Part shown: positions 49,743-60,061 of the stretch, piece after piece | Position numbering within the stretch: the first letter of the stretch is position 1 | Layout of the letters: every line of letters starts with the position of its first letter | Assembly: GCA_963920575.1 (NCBI GenBank) | Contig: OY986975.1 | Coordinates: 18,631,897 to 18,695,896, forward strand | Source: Narthecium ossifragum | Lineage: Eukaryota > Streptophyta > Magnoliopsida > Dioscoreales > Nartheciaceae | Direction: 5' to 3' | DNA length: 64,000 nucleotides | Translations under genes and position numbers: made by a program | The notes under the pieces: model-generated | Databases searched by the model: none | Told to the model about the DNA's origin: nothing | The model's input: the letters and a program-made list of their open reading frames with translations, nothing else

Positions 49743-50259
49743 ATATAGCAGTAGGTTGTGTGTGTGTTACTGATTTCCTAAGCCAAATTTTGTCATGTAT
49801 GGCTTAGTGTTACTGATGCAGTGCAATGTATGGTTTTACAGCAGTAGGTTGTGCAATGCATGGTTACCACTTCTGTTCTACTGCAAGTTACTGATTTGCT
49901 GCCAGGTTTATGTTCTACTATGGTTTATGGTATTGCACTGCAATGTATGGTTTATGTTCTTGTTTTGTATCTACCAGGTTTGTGTATGGTTTATGTTCTA
50001 GAGTTACTGATTTACTGCAATGTATGGTTCATACTGATGCACTGCAATGTATGGTTTAAATATCATGTTCACTAACAAAGCATACCAATCCAGATTAGAA
50101 CATGAATCCATTAGAACAGGAATACACTAACAAAGCATACATTGTTCTGTATCTGCCAGGTTTGTCTTTAAAACATCAAGTTCATTAACAAAACAAAGGG
50201 GGGGATACAAACATACCCTAACAGATTAGAACATGACTCCATTAGAACATGAATCCACA
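49743..50259. other. Spacer between the convergent MULE genes
   Basis: Low-complexity DNA with repeated GCAATGTATGGTTTATG motifs; it should hold both 3' UTRs. No further gene seen. Confidence 0.6.
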
Positions 50260-50853
50260 CTACAACATAACAAACCCTAGGATGACACACAACAAAAAAA
50301 TGCCCAGCCACAGCATTCTATTTCTGTTTTGCATGTTTTTCACCTCCAACAACAGTCTACTAACTTCATCTTCTCTATTCTTGCAGCAGGTCCTCCACAT
50401 CTCAACTTGAGCCAAGTATTCTGAGTCCCTGCGCTTCAACTGCTTAAGTTCATCTTCCAAGGACTGCATCTCAGCCATGGTCTTCATCTGCACTAATTTA
50501 TCTTCCAGAACAGCCATCTCTGCTCTATTCTCCAAGGTTTGTATCTTCGCCTTCAATTTGTTGATAACTCGTTGCCCACGTTCACAAATGTCCCCATCAA
50601 TCCATAAGAGGTAATCACATCCACCCTACAGAAATTCAACAGTTAGCCTATCTTAGAAATGTTCTAATCAGTTAGGCTACAGAAATTCACATTCGGGGTT
50701 AAATCTTAGAAATTGAACTGTTACCGTCATGCGTGAGCATCCATAGAATTTCCTTTCAGGATTTGCTTCAGTCTGGGCGATCTTCAGTACTGATCTCCGT
50801 CCACAATAACACAGTGGATAAGTTGAGGAGGTTTTCGAACCAGTAGAAGACAT
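50260..50853 (-). CDS. MULE companion: GRF zinc finger, coiled coil, C-terminal membrane segment
   Basis: Exons 50,853-50,725 and 50,625-50,260 (GT-AG, phase 0) give 164 residues. Residues about 14-52 form a GRF-type zinc finger spanning the intron (LCYCGRRSVLKIAQ, then NPERKFYGC and GGCDYLLWIDGD). A heptad-rich coiled coil follows (about 65-140, Glu/Lys/Leu-rich). The last 18 residues are a hydrophobic stretch (MLWLGIFLLCVILGFVML), giving a tail-anchored look. It lies inside the MULE termini and converges on the transposase, in the position of maize mudrB, but is unlike MURB as far as I can tell. GRF fingers bind single-stranded nucleic acid in other proteins; a role in transposition is inference. 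I chose MSSTGSK as start because the upstream frame is minisatellite. Confidence 0.75.
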
Positions 50854-50864
50854 AGGGGAGAAGG

Positions 50865-51085
50865 AGGAGAGCTGCCGTCGACTGGAGCGCTGCCGAGCTG
50901 GAGGAGAGCTTGCCGTCGAAGGAGGAGAGCTGTCGTCGACTGGAGGTCTAATAATAGCTGGAGGAGAGCTTGCTGTCGAAGGAGAGCTTGCCGTCGACTG
51001 GAGCGCTGCCGAGCTGGAGGAGAGCTTGCCGGAGGAGAGCTTGCCGGAGGCGAGCTTGCCGACGAAGGAGGAGAGCTGCCGAGCT
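50865..51085 (-). repeat. GC-rich minisatellite upstream of the GRF-finger gene
   Basis: Repeated GGAGAGCTTGCCG/GTCGACTGGAG-type units, about 10-40 bp periods. The frame on the minus strand stays open through it (Ser/Pro-rich), so an N-terminal extension from 51,117 cannot be excluded. Confidence 0.8.
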
Positions 51086-51335
51086 CGCAAGGCATCTAAA
51101 ACCAACTGAAGCCCCAACTCAACTTATCCTCTGCCTCGCGGGAAGAAGGAGGCCCGGTCACGTGTACACACGTGACCGGTTCGCTCGGGCCGCCGTTAGA
51201 CCGGCAGACGGCAGGTGGACGGAGGAACCAATTAAAAATGGTTCGAAAAAAATAGGTATTCAATGTCTACTTTTCAAAACCCATGTATCACATAAAAATT
51301 TGACTGAAACCACAGGTACCAAACGCATACTTTAG

Positions 51336-51372
<37 letters not shown>

Positions 51373-51664
51373 TCTATAAGTTTTAAGTTTGCTTTATATG
51401 AACCTGCATTAATTCATATCAACCTAAGTTCTATTAATATTATCTTATATAAAGACTTATATTTATTTTATATACCCTAAGTTAGACTTATAATATTTTA
51501 TTGGCTATGTTTTATGGTGGGAACAAAAAGCTATGACCAACCTTCGAACCCTGGACCACCTACGGGTCAACACAGCCGTCTAATCAAACAAACTACAGGG
51601 AGTTCGTTAAAATTTTATATTAACAATAACTAAAAACTGTGCCAGGGGCACGGGTGAGTACTAG

Positions 51665-51877
51665 TCTACATTATAAGATCCAAGGGTAGTTATTTTTATG
51701 ACTCATCATCTGAGTCATAAACTTATACACACATGACATACATGTGGCATACACATGGCATAAAATTGTAATTAAATAAAGAAAAAGAAAGGATAGTGGG
51801 TTGATGTGGCGTAAGTTATAATAGAGATAGTGGGGGCGAGCAGTTAGCCGTGCCAGGTGGCACGGACCCATCACCTA

Positions 51878-51878
<1 letters not shown>
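51665..51878 (+). mobile_element. Short Helitron-like element
   Basis: Begins TCTACATTATAAGATCC directly after the CTAG of the preceding Helitron and ends with a perfect hairpin CGTGCCAGGTGGCACG, then GACCCATCACCTAG|T. It is the same family as the end at 1,476. The 5' flank is G rather than the expected A. Confidence 0.6.

Positions 51879-51939
<61 letters not shown>
51879..51939. repeat. (TA)n microsatellite
   Basis: An uninterrupted run of about 30 TA dinucleotides. Confidence 0.95.
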
Positions 51940-51942
<3 letters not shown>

Positions 51943-52433
51943 GTAGACTACACATCAAATAAATTTTTAGAAAAAATATTAACACTCTTTTATTCTTTGA
52001 TATGTCTCGAGATGAGAATTTAGTAAGTAATCCCTAAAAACCAAAACCAGAGTGGTTTTTGGTTCCTATTAGTAATTAATCGCTAAAAACCAAAGCTCCG
52101 ATCTTTTCCATGGGTCCTCCATCGGAACTTTCTCGCATCACAACTTTGAAAACTTTTAATAAACTTATAAACTGTTATATGGTTCATGTTAGAGCTGTTG
52201 ACTCGGAATAAAAGCCTTCCCTTTGCCTTCGTTTGTAGTTTCATGGTCTTGGCATTCTCTTTGATAGAGTAATAATGACTCCACATTCGGTTCAAGTAGG
52301 AAACAACATGAATTAAATCAAATAATTGCAGCAATACATGATGAATTGTTGAGCTATCATCCGCTTGTTTATCCCTAGCGTAGATGTGAATGCAAAAACA
52401 ATTGGTTAGGCTGCAGGTTTGATCCTAGAATAC
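51940..52433. other. No gene recognised
   Basis: AT-rich sequence without a supported coding or RNA feature. The GGTTTTTGGTT/AACCAAAAACC words near 52,040-52,065 are short inverted repeats only. Confidence 0.5.
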
Positions 52434-52589
52434 TTTTTTTTTGGATTAATTAAACCCGAGGGCTAGGGATTGATCACTTTTGTAACCATCGACTCCTGAG
52501 AAGGACATGGATCTCTTCACCAATCACCACCCTTGCTGCCACACTTACAAACCAAAGAACCACGAAAACCCAATCGGAGGAGAAACTTG

Positions 52590-54851
52590 AGCACGTCCTT
52601 AGTCGGACACACGAAGAACACGACAGATGCTACGACACCGGTCATCATCAACACACGGAGAGAACCAGACTTTGGTCTTGAGGGGGTTCATTTTCAGGTT
52701 CGACAGCTGGTGAAGCTTCTCCATGATAGCGGCTACTCGGCTTGCCTCCTCCTCCGACGCCTTTGTGATAAAGAGGCAGTCGTCCGCGAATAGAAGTTGA
52801 GAGTAGACCTTCGGAGCAGCATAGAATTTAACACCCCGTAACCCGCCTCGACCTTTGATCAGTCTCGAGAAAGCTTCCTGCACCAAGAAAAAGAGGCAAG
52901 GCAAGATTGGGTCTCCTTGTCGGAGACCCCGTGAGGAGGAGAAGTGGCCACACACCCGGCCATTGACAATGATTCAAAAAGATGGGGAAGAAATACACCC
53001 GAAAGTCCATTCAAGCCATCTTGGAGGGAACAACATGGCCGCCATGACACGGATGAGGAAGCTCCACCTGACGCTGTCGTACGCCGCTCGAACGTCGACC
53101 TTGATCGCCATCAAAGGTCGGGTTCTAGGAGCACGACGGAGTGAGTGTAGCATCTCTTGAGCGGATGCGACATTGTCGAAGATGTTGCGGGCGGGGATGT
53201 AAGCTGATTGATCGGAACCCACTAGCTCATCCATAACATCTCGCAGACGGCGTGCCATGACAGAGCTGATGATTTTGTAGCACACGTTGCACAGACTAAT
53301 TGGGTGGTAGTCCTTCACGCGGCGTGGATTGTCAATTTTAGGAATGAGGGAGACAAAAGTCTCGTTCCAATGGGGAGGGAGCCTTGTTGTGCGGAAGAAA
53401 CTCTGGACAAGGGTTGTCAGATCATGACCGAGGACGCTCCAAAACTTCAAGAAGAATTCCACCAGAAGCCCATCGGGTTCAGCACATCTACCTGACCCCA
53501 TCTCCTTCAAGGCTCCGAAGATCTCATCACCCAGAATTGGCGCGACAAGCTCTGCACACCTGGCGTCGGCAAGTTGCGGTAATTTAGAGAGGTGCGGATC
53601 AAGATCCTCATCTTCAACCTCGGTCCACAGCCGCTGGAAGTGCTCCACCACAACGTTTGCAATAGCATCATGCTCAGTCAACACCGCACTAGAGTCGACC
53701 ACCAACTCAGCCACTTTCGATCCGTGTCGCCACGACGAAGCCATCTTGTGGAACCATGCCGTGTTACGGTCCCTGTCAAGGACCCATTTCTGCCTGAACC
53801 GTCTAGAGATAAAGTCTTCTTGCCGCAATAGATTCGTTGTATACTTGTTCTCAGTGCATCGCAATTCAACTTCTTCCACATCTGAGAGGATTCCAAGGGC
53901 TTCCTTCTCGTACAGGACACCAAGCAAACTCTCAACCCGAGCGCCCATGTTGAACAGGTCAGCCTCATCTCTTCTGTTCCACAGATTTACTGAGTCTTTG
54001 ATCTCCTTCAAACGCCCAGCAAAGATGAATTGGCGAGAGCCTGGTCGGTCCCGGCTCCACGCACGCCTCACCAAATTAGCAAACTCTGGCTCAGCCAACC
54101 AGAAATTCTCAAGGCGAAAAGGAGAGGGGCCAGGAGGGCGAGGGTCTACATCCGAGTTGAGAAGGAGTGGGTTGTGATCAAAAGAGTAGCAAGGCAGGTG
54201 CTTGATCCAGGCCGCTGGGAAAAGTTCCTTCCACCCGTCATTGCAGACTCCCCGATCCAACCATTCCAAAATTCTCGCTCTCCCTTGCTTCTTATTGGAC
54301 CAAGTGTAGGTCTGGCCAACAAACCCCATGTCCATGAGGTTGTCAGAAGAGAGAAATCCCAGGAAATCTCACACTCCACAGCTTAGGCGAAAGGGCTGCC
54401 CCCCTCTTTTCTCAGCCGAAGATAAGATGGTGTTGAAGTCGCCAAGGATGACATGAGCATAATCCCTCCGACAGACTCTGGAAAGATCCGCCCACATCTT
54501 CCGCCGTTCGCCGCACTTCCTCGCTGCATAAACAGTGGAGAGGCGCCATTGGCAGGACAGGGAGGTAGTTATCACTCCATGAACAGCTTGCCGAGAAGAT
54601 TGAACAAAAGAAACTAACCCCACGTCCAGCTTCCAAGCCACCAGAATCCCGCCCTTCCGGCCATCACGAGGAACAAGAAAGAGGTCCCAACACTGGCCAA
54701 GTTTGATCCTTATACCTGGTAGGTCATGAAGGGAGAGGCCGACCTCTTGCAGGAGAAAGAGGTCAGGCGCATGCCGGGCGATCAGTCTTCGACAAAACCA
54801 GGAGAGTTTGTGAAGTCCGGAGCCACGACAGTTCCATGACAGAACCTTCAT
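52590..54851 (-). pseudogene. LINE ORF2: endonuclease and N-terminal reverse transcriptase
   Basis: Begins MKVLSWNCRGSGLHKLSW at 54,851, the start of an AP-type endonuclease, with LLQEVG and VILGDFNTIL. Reverse transcriptase follows with FVSLIPKIDNPRRVKDYHPI, SLCNVCYKIISSVMARRLR, RGLRQGDPILP and LLFADD. Stops and frameshifts occur near 54,369 and 52,975. Inactive and cut by the inversion breakpoint. Confidence 0.85.
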
Positions 54852-54984
54852 CGATTACAGTTGGCGTGTGCACCAGCGGGCGCGGGGAAAACACATTGCA
54901 CCGCCAGAGGCAAGGCATCATTAGCTGACTCAGTAGCGTCATCATCATTGTCTGACGCAGTGTCCCAGCCATCCTCCTCTCCAG

Positions 54985-55975
54985 CTATGTTGTGCGAAGG
55001 TGAAGGAAGGAGGGAGGTGAGAAGAGATTCAAGGCCAAGGAGGTGGAAAGTCTCAAGGGACCCGTGGGGGATGCTCGATGCAGCTTCCTCTCTCCCTTGA
55101 TGCTCATCAGAGAAGATACCTTTTTTGGGGGGGAGGGGGATGTGGCTTCTACCTCTCTCCCATGTTGGCCATCGGGGGTGATCCCATCTTGGGAAGGGAG
55201 AGGAGACGTGGCTTCTTGTGGACCACGCAAGGTGGGAGCACTGGACTGAGAGATCTGAGGCACACCCAAGTCTCCACTCGCACCGGGTTGGTTGGTGTCT
55301 GTCGCAATGGGGTTGGGTGCAACCACCTCCCCGACAGATTCAAAACCTAGCACACTACTGGGCTCAACGAATCCCTCCATAGCATGGTTCAAATTTGAAT
55401 TTGAAACACGTTCCAGCTGTAAAGCTGGCATCGCCAGCTCGATCTCAGAGGGCTCAGCCTATCCCGCCTCCGCAACCACTGCACCCCTGTCAGCTAGCAC
55501 CAGAGGAGCATCAGTTGGCAAATCATCACATCCACGACGATTCCGGCGTCTCCGGCGGCCTCTCCGACGGCGGCGTGGAGCAGGGGCGGCGACTCCAGCG
55601 GCCTCTTCCACAGCTCCCAAGGTCTCTAGTGTACTCACAAACTCCACTTGGGAAGCTAGAGCAGGGGCGGCTAGGGAGCAGAAGTGTCCCATGCGACCGC
55701 ACTCTAAGCAGACATCGCCACCCTCGAAGATGAACCTTTGGAAGAATCCCGGCGCTGAACTTCCTTTTCGCTTCAGCCAGATCCCATCCAACACCGGTTG
55801 ATCCGTGCGAACCATGATACAGACTCGCGCGAAGCGGCAGCGAGAAGCACACGCAGAAGCCGGGTCCACAAGCAAAGGCCGTCCGATGGTGCTGGCTATC
55901 TGCAGTATGCGCTCCTCACTATAGTGATCCACAGGCAAACCAGGGAAGCGCACCCACGCCGGCTTGAAAAGCAGC
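54985..55975 (-). pseudogene. LINE ORF1 (gag-like), truncated
   Basis: A DUF4283-type region (MRFPGLPVDHYSEERILQIA, GIWLKRKG) and a zinc-knuckle-like VCLECGRMGHFC identify plant LINE ORF1. The N-terminus is missing at the inversion junction, and a frame change near 55,445 separates the C-terminal Ser/Pro-rich part. Confidence 0.75.
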
Positions 55976-55980
55976 TGATC

Positions 55981-57715
55981 CTCGCCTGGTATGGAGTCCC
56001 TGTCGATGGAGGAAAACTTAAAGCCTCAGCCTTCAACGATCTCATTGAAACTTTCCAATCAAAGCTCAGTAGTTGGAAGGGCCTGAAACTCTCAAGCGTT
56101 GGAAGGACCATGCTCATCCAATCTATGCTCCATGCAACCCCAACCCCCACATTCTTCGCTAAGGAGGTGCCAGCGTCTCTGATCAAGTCCTTGGAGTTCA
56201 TATCGCGAACCTTCCTATGGGGAGGTAAGCAATCATCGTGTAGAGTCTCCTGGAACCGTGTATGCATGCCAAAGGAGGAAGGAGGCCTGGGGCTTCGCAA
56301 GTTCCAGTGTTGGCAACAGGCGCTGCGCAGGAAGCGAGCGGCATACCTTTTTCTTCAGCCGAATTCCATCTGGGCACGACTCACCCGATCCAAAAATAAT
56401 GGGAGGGCTACTTGCCGCAGGGATCTTCACCTGCGAGGAGCTCCATCCATTGGAAGCGGACTTGCCGATCGGCCAGAGCAATCCATCCCGGGCTGCGATG
56501 GACCCCAGCATTCCAAAGCCAGGTTAGAATCCTTGACGACCTCTGGATCCTCGATCTTCCATTATCCCTCTCTCCTACTCTCTTCCATCAAGAGCTGTGT
56601 GTGGGGAAACGTCTTGTTGGAGAATTGATGATGGAAAATGGGTCCTGGGATGTCGAGAAGCTCTCCCGTTTATTCTCGCCTGAGCTCAAGACTGCAATCC
56701 TACAAATTGATCCGATCAGGGAGATGGGCTTAGATCGTGTTGCCTGGGCTTTCAACAGTTGTGGTATGATCTCTTCCTCCTCTATCTATTCTTCTATTAT
56801 AGCTGAGAGGTCACAACCATGGATTGTTGAGGAAGCTTGTGTCGGATGGATCAATATGTGGAAGTGTCCAGCTGGGCCCCGGGTTCTCTTCTTCTTGTGG
56901 AAAGTGTTCCATGGCAAGATCCCTATGGCGTCTTGGCTATGGCATGTCCGAGTTGCTCATGATCCAAGTTTGTGAGGTGTGGGCTTGCTCATGAAACTAT
57001 GGATCATATCTTCATGGAGTGTCCCTATGCCATGGGTGTCTGGCATAATGTAGCGGCTGGCAGGGTGCCTCTAGGCTCTGTGGAAGAATGTTGGCAGCTA
57101 TTATCGACCACGGGGAGGAGCTATCAAGGTGAATGGAAGTCTAAAATCGCATATACACTTTGGTGGTTGTGGATAGAGCGCAACGTTGTGATCTTTGAGA
57201 ATAAGCGGTCATCTCCGGATCAGCTGGCCCGTGTGATTTCAAGACAGGTTAAAGAATACACGGTAGCCAAGGGGGCACACAAAAAGCCTATTGTGTCGGC
57301 TGATACTCGGTTACCATCGCTTACGCTCCGCACAGACGCGGCCATGTGCAATGGGATTGCAGGGCTGGGGGCGGTGTGCTTCTTGGAAGGTGGGATCACA
57401 CCGGCTTGGACGTGGGGTGTTCATCGAAACGCCGGATCGGTCGTGGAGGCTGAGCTCTTGGCAATCAACAGAGGACTGGAGGAGGCTCGACGTCGTGGCA
57501 TGAGCAGACTGGTAGTGGAGTCCGATTCTCTGCTTGCTGTGGGATTCATAAACGGTAGGCTTGACTGTCCGTGAGAGCTTGAGGGTGTCTTGCACGCGAT
57601 TTGGTGGGTGACTTCGCAGTCAGTCATCGCGTGTTTCCTCCACATTCCTCATGAACTCAACTCCTTGGCGCATGAGGTGGCGCGTTGGGCAAGGTGGTCG
57701 GCAGCAGCCAGCTGA
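55981..57715 (+). pseudogene. LINE ORF2: C-terminal part, zf-RVT and RNase H
   Basis: From GVPVDGGKLK through FQSKLSSWKGLKLSSVGR, then zf-RVT (LRCGLAHETMDHIFMECPY), then RNase H (LRTDAAMCNGIAGLGAV, EAELLAINRGLEEARRRG, VVESDSLLAV). Frames change near 56,420 and 56,975 and a stop lies at 57,572. The RNase H part is closely similar to 12,350-12,480. Confidence 0.85.
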
Positions 57716-58478
57716 TGCTCACTAAGTCTTCCCTCTTCTTCTTCTCCGTTCCCCTTCCTACCCTATGTTCTCTTTTATTTTGTAACTCAGCAATTTGGCT
57801 TATCTAATAAAAAAAAATTGGAGGAGAAACTTGGACATGTGAATAATGGCTCAGAAAAGTTCTCACCTCGGAAGTCCGGCGGGTGGTTGGCAGCGAGGAG
57901 AGGATGCTGGGTGGATGGTTCATAGGGGGACTCAATACCCGACAAGAACTTTGGAGGGAAGAAGGAAGATTGCAAGCCATTAAAGGCCATTTGGCCCTCC
58001 ACACATACAAGATCTGAAGCCAGATCCATTGTTGAGAAGGGTGGAGAGAGTAGGGGAGAAGGTGGAGATATCACATAGGAACAGGAAAAGAAGGAAGAGA
58101 AACACGCATGGTGGTTTAAAAAACAACAACAGAGGATCCAATTGAGGTGGGGAGGATAAAGAACTGGATGGAAGTCCTTGGGGATGGAGAGTTACAGCCA
58201 TCAATGTACCTGCATTAGCCTAGGAGAGGGAGAGATCTCCTCAAAGAAGAGGAAGTGGGAAAATGATCATGGCGATGAAGAACAGGGGAAATTCACAGGG
58301 TGAGCCAGAGCCGACCATTGATCTACATCTGGATACTTCCCTACCGTTGAACGATGCCTCGATATCAAGGTATTATAGTTCTAATTATAGTTCTAAATCT
58401 CTTTACTGGTGTTCATGATTATAAAAACAGAGTATATATAAGCACTGTTTGCATGCAGTCTGGGCAGATGCACTTCTA

Positions 58479-59310
<832 letters not shown>

Positions 59311-59357
59311 ATGTACAATATGCTCTCTTTCTCTCTCTTCGTTCTCTCTTCCATTCT

Positions 59358-59522
59358 GGCCTGTTTGGCGAGAAGGAATGGGTGGAATCCGTTGGATCCC
59401 CTAGTGTTTGGCTCACCGGCGGATTCCAAAAAATAGACCGAAATCGGCGTCCACTCGTCACGGTATCCGCTCCGTGGATTCTGGATCCCGGATTTCATCC
59501 GAGATGGGAGCCAAACAGGGCC
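59358..59522. mobile_element. Tourist-like MITE, 165 bp
   Basis: GGCCTGTTTGGC at the left and (reverse complement) GGCCCTGTTTGGC at the right form the terminal inverted repeats; subterminal GGATCC/GGATTC words also mirror each other. A 3-bp target duplication is not clean (TCT and TCA). Confidence 0.6.
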
Positions 59523-59554
59523 TCACTTGTCTCTCGTTTCATCTTTCTACCCTT

Positions 59555-59596
59555 ATTTTAGCCCACGGGTTTACCTAATCAAAAAAAAAAAAAAAT
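59555..59596 (+). mobile_element. LINE-type 3' tail
   Basis: GCCCACGGGTTTACCTAATC followed by about 15 A. The reverse complement of 52,434-52,470 shows the same tail, so both are probably 3' ends of one retroposon family. Confidence 0.5.
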
Positions 59597-60061
59597 CTTT
59601 CTTCCCTTATCTTTCTCTCTCTTCTATTCTCTCTCTACGTGCAAAGGTTTACCGCTAACTAAAGCCGTCGGGCCTTAGTTTCAAAATCGAGTGGCTTTCC
59701 AAGGCGAGGACCTGATTGTCAAATATTAAAATGCAGCATCCAAAATGAACATTTCTCAAAATAAGGTACTAAAATGTAATGAATAAAGTTTTGACTACAT
59801 GATCACGTGGAATGTGTGCCACGTGAATCGATAGTGAGGTACTGATTAATTAATTCATTTCATCGGTAGTGAAATACCGATTGATGGATTAATCAGTGAA
59901 TCGGTACCTCACTACCGATCCGATCATTGATACATTCAATCGGTAATGAGGTCCGACTATCATTGATATATATATATTGCATGACTACCTAATATCCACA
60001 CGTATACTATACCATACCAAGACCAAGATGCCTAGCTATCTACTTAGTTCTCTTTTACGTA
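59597..60061. other. 3' flank of the polygalacturonase gene, with inverted repeats
   Basis: No gene. At 59,828-59,920, ATCGATAGTGAGGTACTGATTAAT pairs with the reverse complement of ATTAATCAGTGAATCGGTACC and onward, with a third ATCGGTAGTGAAATACCG copy between; the same word recurs near 59,938. Function unknown. Confidence 0.6.

Larger units (their letters stand above)
44355..51337 (+). mobile_element. Complete Mutator-like element (MULE), 6,983 bp
   Basis: The terminal inverted repeats at 44,355-44,516 and 51,176-51,337 are 162 bp each and differ at only a few positions; both begin GGCTAAAGTATGCG. The element sits in a TA dinucleotide run, so a 9-bp duplication (TATATATAT) is consistent but not provable. 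It contains a multi-exon transposase gene on the plus strand and a convergent two-exon gene on the minus strand, a layout like maize MuDR with mudrA and mudrB. Near-identical termini and an almost open transposase suggest recent activity. Confidence 0.9.
44195..51664 (+). mobile_element. Helitron interrupted by the Mutator-like element
   Basis: The 5' end is A|TCAACCTTATAAGGAGC at 44,195. The 3' end is the hairpin GTGCCAGGGGCAC followed by GGGTGAGTACTAG|T at 51,664. Flanking sequence on both sides of the inserted Mutator-like element is related (GCATTAATTCATATC near 44,305 and 51,407), which supports a single host Helitron of roughly 0.5 kb with the element inserted into its TA run. Confidence 0.55.
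52590..57817. mobile_element. L1-type LINE with 5' inversion (twin-priming structure)
   Basis: Left part 52,590 to about 55,980 is minus-strand LINE sequence (truncated ORF1, endonuclease, reverse transcriptase fingers and palm). Right part from about 55,981 to 57,817 is plus-strand (reverse transcriptase C-terminal part, zf-RVT, RNase H, poly(A) at 57,809-57,817). The left part stops about where the right part begins in LINE order. GGAGGAGAAACTTG flanks the whole unit (52,576-52,589 and 57,820-57,833). This is the expected product of twin priming in one insertion event. Confidence 0.85.
52434..58260 (-). mobile_element. Older retroposon remnant, host of the inverted LINE
   Basis: The minus-strand sequence on both sides of the LINE insertion joins across its target duplication. 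From about 58,260 it runs through an ORF beginning MDLASDLVCVEGQMAFNGLQ (58,029) down to 57,834, continues at 52,589 and ends in TTTAATTAATCC plus poly(A) (poly-T at 52,434-52,442). The same tail type recurs at 59,570. It is probably a strongly deleted LINE with an ORF1 start and a 3' tail; identity uncertain. Confidence 0.4.

Noticed and set aside
50853..51117. N-terminal extension of the GRF-finger protein from the upstream ATG at 51,117
   Set aside because: The extension is entirely minisatellite-encoded Ser/Pro repeat, so the ATG at 50,853 is preferred; not fully excluded.
51530..51600. tRNA gene or SINE from a GGGTTCGAAGG B-box-like word on the minus strand
   Set aside because: No matching A box at proper distance and no cloverleaf; it lies inside the Helitron.
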